A stretch of 5,475 nucleotides of DNA from Gemmobacter sp. (GTDB lineage Bacteria; Pseudomonadota; Alphaproteobacteria; Rhodobacterales; Rhodobacteraceae), in contig JAUSPL010000408.1 in the NCBI GenBank assembly GCA_030656535.1, positions 1 through 5,475 of the forward strand, in the 5' to 3' direction. Positions within the stretch are counted from its first letter, which is position 1; every line of letters begins with the position of its first letter. Both the position numbers and the translations under genes were made by a program. Shown one piece after another: positions 4,553 through 5,475 of the stretch. The notes under the pieces are model-generated. The model was not told where the DNA came from. It searched no databases and worked only from the letters and a program-made list of their open reading frames with translations.

Positions 4553-5203
4553 TCAATCGAAGCGCTTGATATCACTGTACGCGCCCGCAACGCGCAGCGT
4601 CACACTGACAGGCGCATCGCCACGGTTACGCCAGAACCAGCCATGGTTGCCGGTGAAGGCGGCCGTCAGTTCACCAGCGGCTTCAGGAACAGCACGGCCC
4701 TTTTCATAGCTGATGTTGTTGCCTGATCCATCGCCATGCAGGTCGAAGTTAACCTCTCCGCCCTCGACTCTCCACTCGAACGGAGCGACTGCGCCTTCTT
4801 CCATCACCAGTTTGATCTCGGTTCCCTGACTTGGCTCCAACGCAAAGGTGATCTCGTCTTTCCACACTGGCGCCTCCGCCGGGGCGTCCTGCGCGTGGGC
4901 AGTGCCGACAAGGGCAGCGAAGATCACGTCCAGAAGGCCCGGCTGCAGCGACGATTGTGGCTCGACCTGACCTTTCATCATCAGACGGTCGGCTTCCGCC
5001 TCTTCGAAAAGCTGGGCCTTGATCTCGCCCATTTCGGCCAAGCCTAGAACCCCGCCGATGCCGGTCGGGTCAATACCGTATTCCGACGGCCACACCACCG
5101 TAACAAGGATCAGCGCCGCAGCCCCTGCCGCGATGGCAGTGGAACGCCAAAGCTGACGCGCGGATGGCAGGTCATCAAGGTTCGGTTTTTGTGCATTGTA
5201 CAT
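4553..5203 (-). CDS. Transmembrane anchor protein with C-terminal beta-type domain
   Basis: This 216-residue protein belongs to a family annotated in proteobacteria only as transmembrane anchor protein; its biochemical role is unknown. It has a short cytoplasmic N-terminus, one span (TAIAAGAAALILVTVVW, residues 22-38), and then SEYGIDPTGIGGVLGLAEMG (40-59), the family's conserved block. A charged stretch follows, and a second hydrophobic segment (LLDVIFAALVGTAHA, 90-104) ends like a signal-peptidase site before QD. The C-terminal domain (about 113-214) is predicted exported. It carries conserved-looking HGDGSGNNISYEKG (156-169) and GNHGWFWRNRG (185-195) and ends YSDIKRFD. ATG at 5203 has AAGGA six to eight bases upstream. 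That site nearly touches the stop of the HupE/UreJ gene 11 bases away, so translation is probably coupled. The pairing suggests a partner of that permease in metal handling, which is inference. Confidence 0.85.
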   Translation of the reverse strand: MYNAQKPNLDDLPSARQLWRSTAIAAGAAALILVTVVWPSEYGIDPTGIGGVLGLAEMGEIKAQLFEEAEADRLMMKGQVEPQSSLQPGLLDVIFAALVGTAHAQDAPAEAPVWKDEITFALEPSQGTEIKLVMEEGAVAPFEWRVEGGEVNFDLHGDGSGNNISYEKGRAVPEAAGELTAAFTGNHGWFWRNRGDAPVSVTLRVAGAYSDIKRFD

Positions 5204-5214
5204 GGCTTATCCTT

Positions 5215-5475
5215 TCACGAGAGCGCGAGGCCCGTCAGTTGATAGAAGACAAGAAGAAAGCCCGCCGACATCATCACGACATTGGCGGTATAGGCCTGCC
5301 CCCAGAACCGGGGCGATCTGCGCCAGAACCCCATCGCGATCAGGATGATCGACAGGGCAAGCAGCTGACCCAGTTCGACCCCGATGTTGAAGGCGATCAG
5401 ATTGCCCACAAGACCATCGGGCGCGATGTCATAGTCGAGGATCTTGGTCGCGAGGCCGAAGCCATGCAGCAGGCC
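5215..5475 (-). CDS. HupE/UreJ family membrane protein, 5' end outside window
   Basis: The last 86 residues of a HupE/UreJ-type permease are visible. This family is linked to nickel or cobalt uptake for hydrogenase and urease. The frame is open to the window edge and begins GLLHGFGLA, a histidine-containing family motif, then GNLIAFNIGVELGQLLALSI, the hallmark FNxGVExGQL segment. A last span (TANVVMMSAGFLLVFYQLTG) leads to the terminus GLALS. These features fit the longer HupE/UreJ_2 subfamily better than the short nickel permeases. The GTG at 5409 is internal; the true start lies outside. No hydrogenase or urease gene is visible, so the substrate here is uncertain. It is co-directional with the anchor-protein gene 11 bases downstream, with which it forms an operon end. 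Confidence 0.9.
   Translation of the reverse strand, partial: GLLHGFGLATKILDYDIAPDGLVGNLIAFNIGVELGQLLALSIILIAMGFWRRSPRFWGQAYTANVVMMSAGFLLVFYQLTGLALS

Noticed and set aside
4736..5047. Plus-strand 103-codon open frame
   Set aside because: It is the antisense shadow of the anchor-protein gene, which has a ribosome binding site, family motifs and a terminator.

Overview
The window looks like accessory DNA from an alphaproteobacterium, most likely Rhodobacteraceae. It is GC-rich with strong G/C third positions in the intact genes. The ACR3, HupE/UreJ and transmembrane anchor proteins read like versions familiar from roseobacters and Paracoccus-type genomes. That placement is an inference from protein flavour; no marker gene is present.

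Left edge (1-1097, plus strand): the C-terminal three quarters of an ACR3 arsenite efflux permease is followed by wreckage. An arsC start overlaps the permease stop but loses arsenate-reductase sequence after about a dozen codons. Next come the leader of an exported protein, probably a metal-binding ABC component, and an unrecognised membrane-protein C-terminus. A hairpin with a short T-run closes the stretch.

Middle (1098-4520, mostly minus strand): coding density is low. Credible intact genes are a YoaK/DUF1275 membrane protein (1400-2146), a 42-residue single-span protein with a good ribosome binding site (2253-2381), a small winged-helix regulator (2738-2989) and an 88-residue XRE-type regulator (3219-3485). 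The first three, with two weaker short ORFs between them, run in one direction and could be one transcript. An MFS transporter broken after its first quarter lies at 3710-4027. About 500 bases without a recognisable gene follow; they contain a short GHxx repeat.

Right edge (4522-5475, minus strand): a HupE/UreJ-family permease, whose start lies outside the window, is followed 11 bases later by a transmembrane anchor protein. A strong hairpin sits directly after that gene. This is an intact two-gene operon end.

Taken together, this is a mosaic of metal-related modules: arsenite export, a possible divalent-metal uptake remnant, and a HupE-type nickel/cobalt or related permease. They are joined by truncated genes and small regulators, as expected of a rearranged genomic island or plasmid. 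No transposase, tRNA, rRNA or CRISPR array was seen. No new defence or catalytic system is evident; the least explained parts are the micro-ORFs between the winged-helix gene and yoaK, and the HupE-anchor pair.
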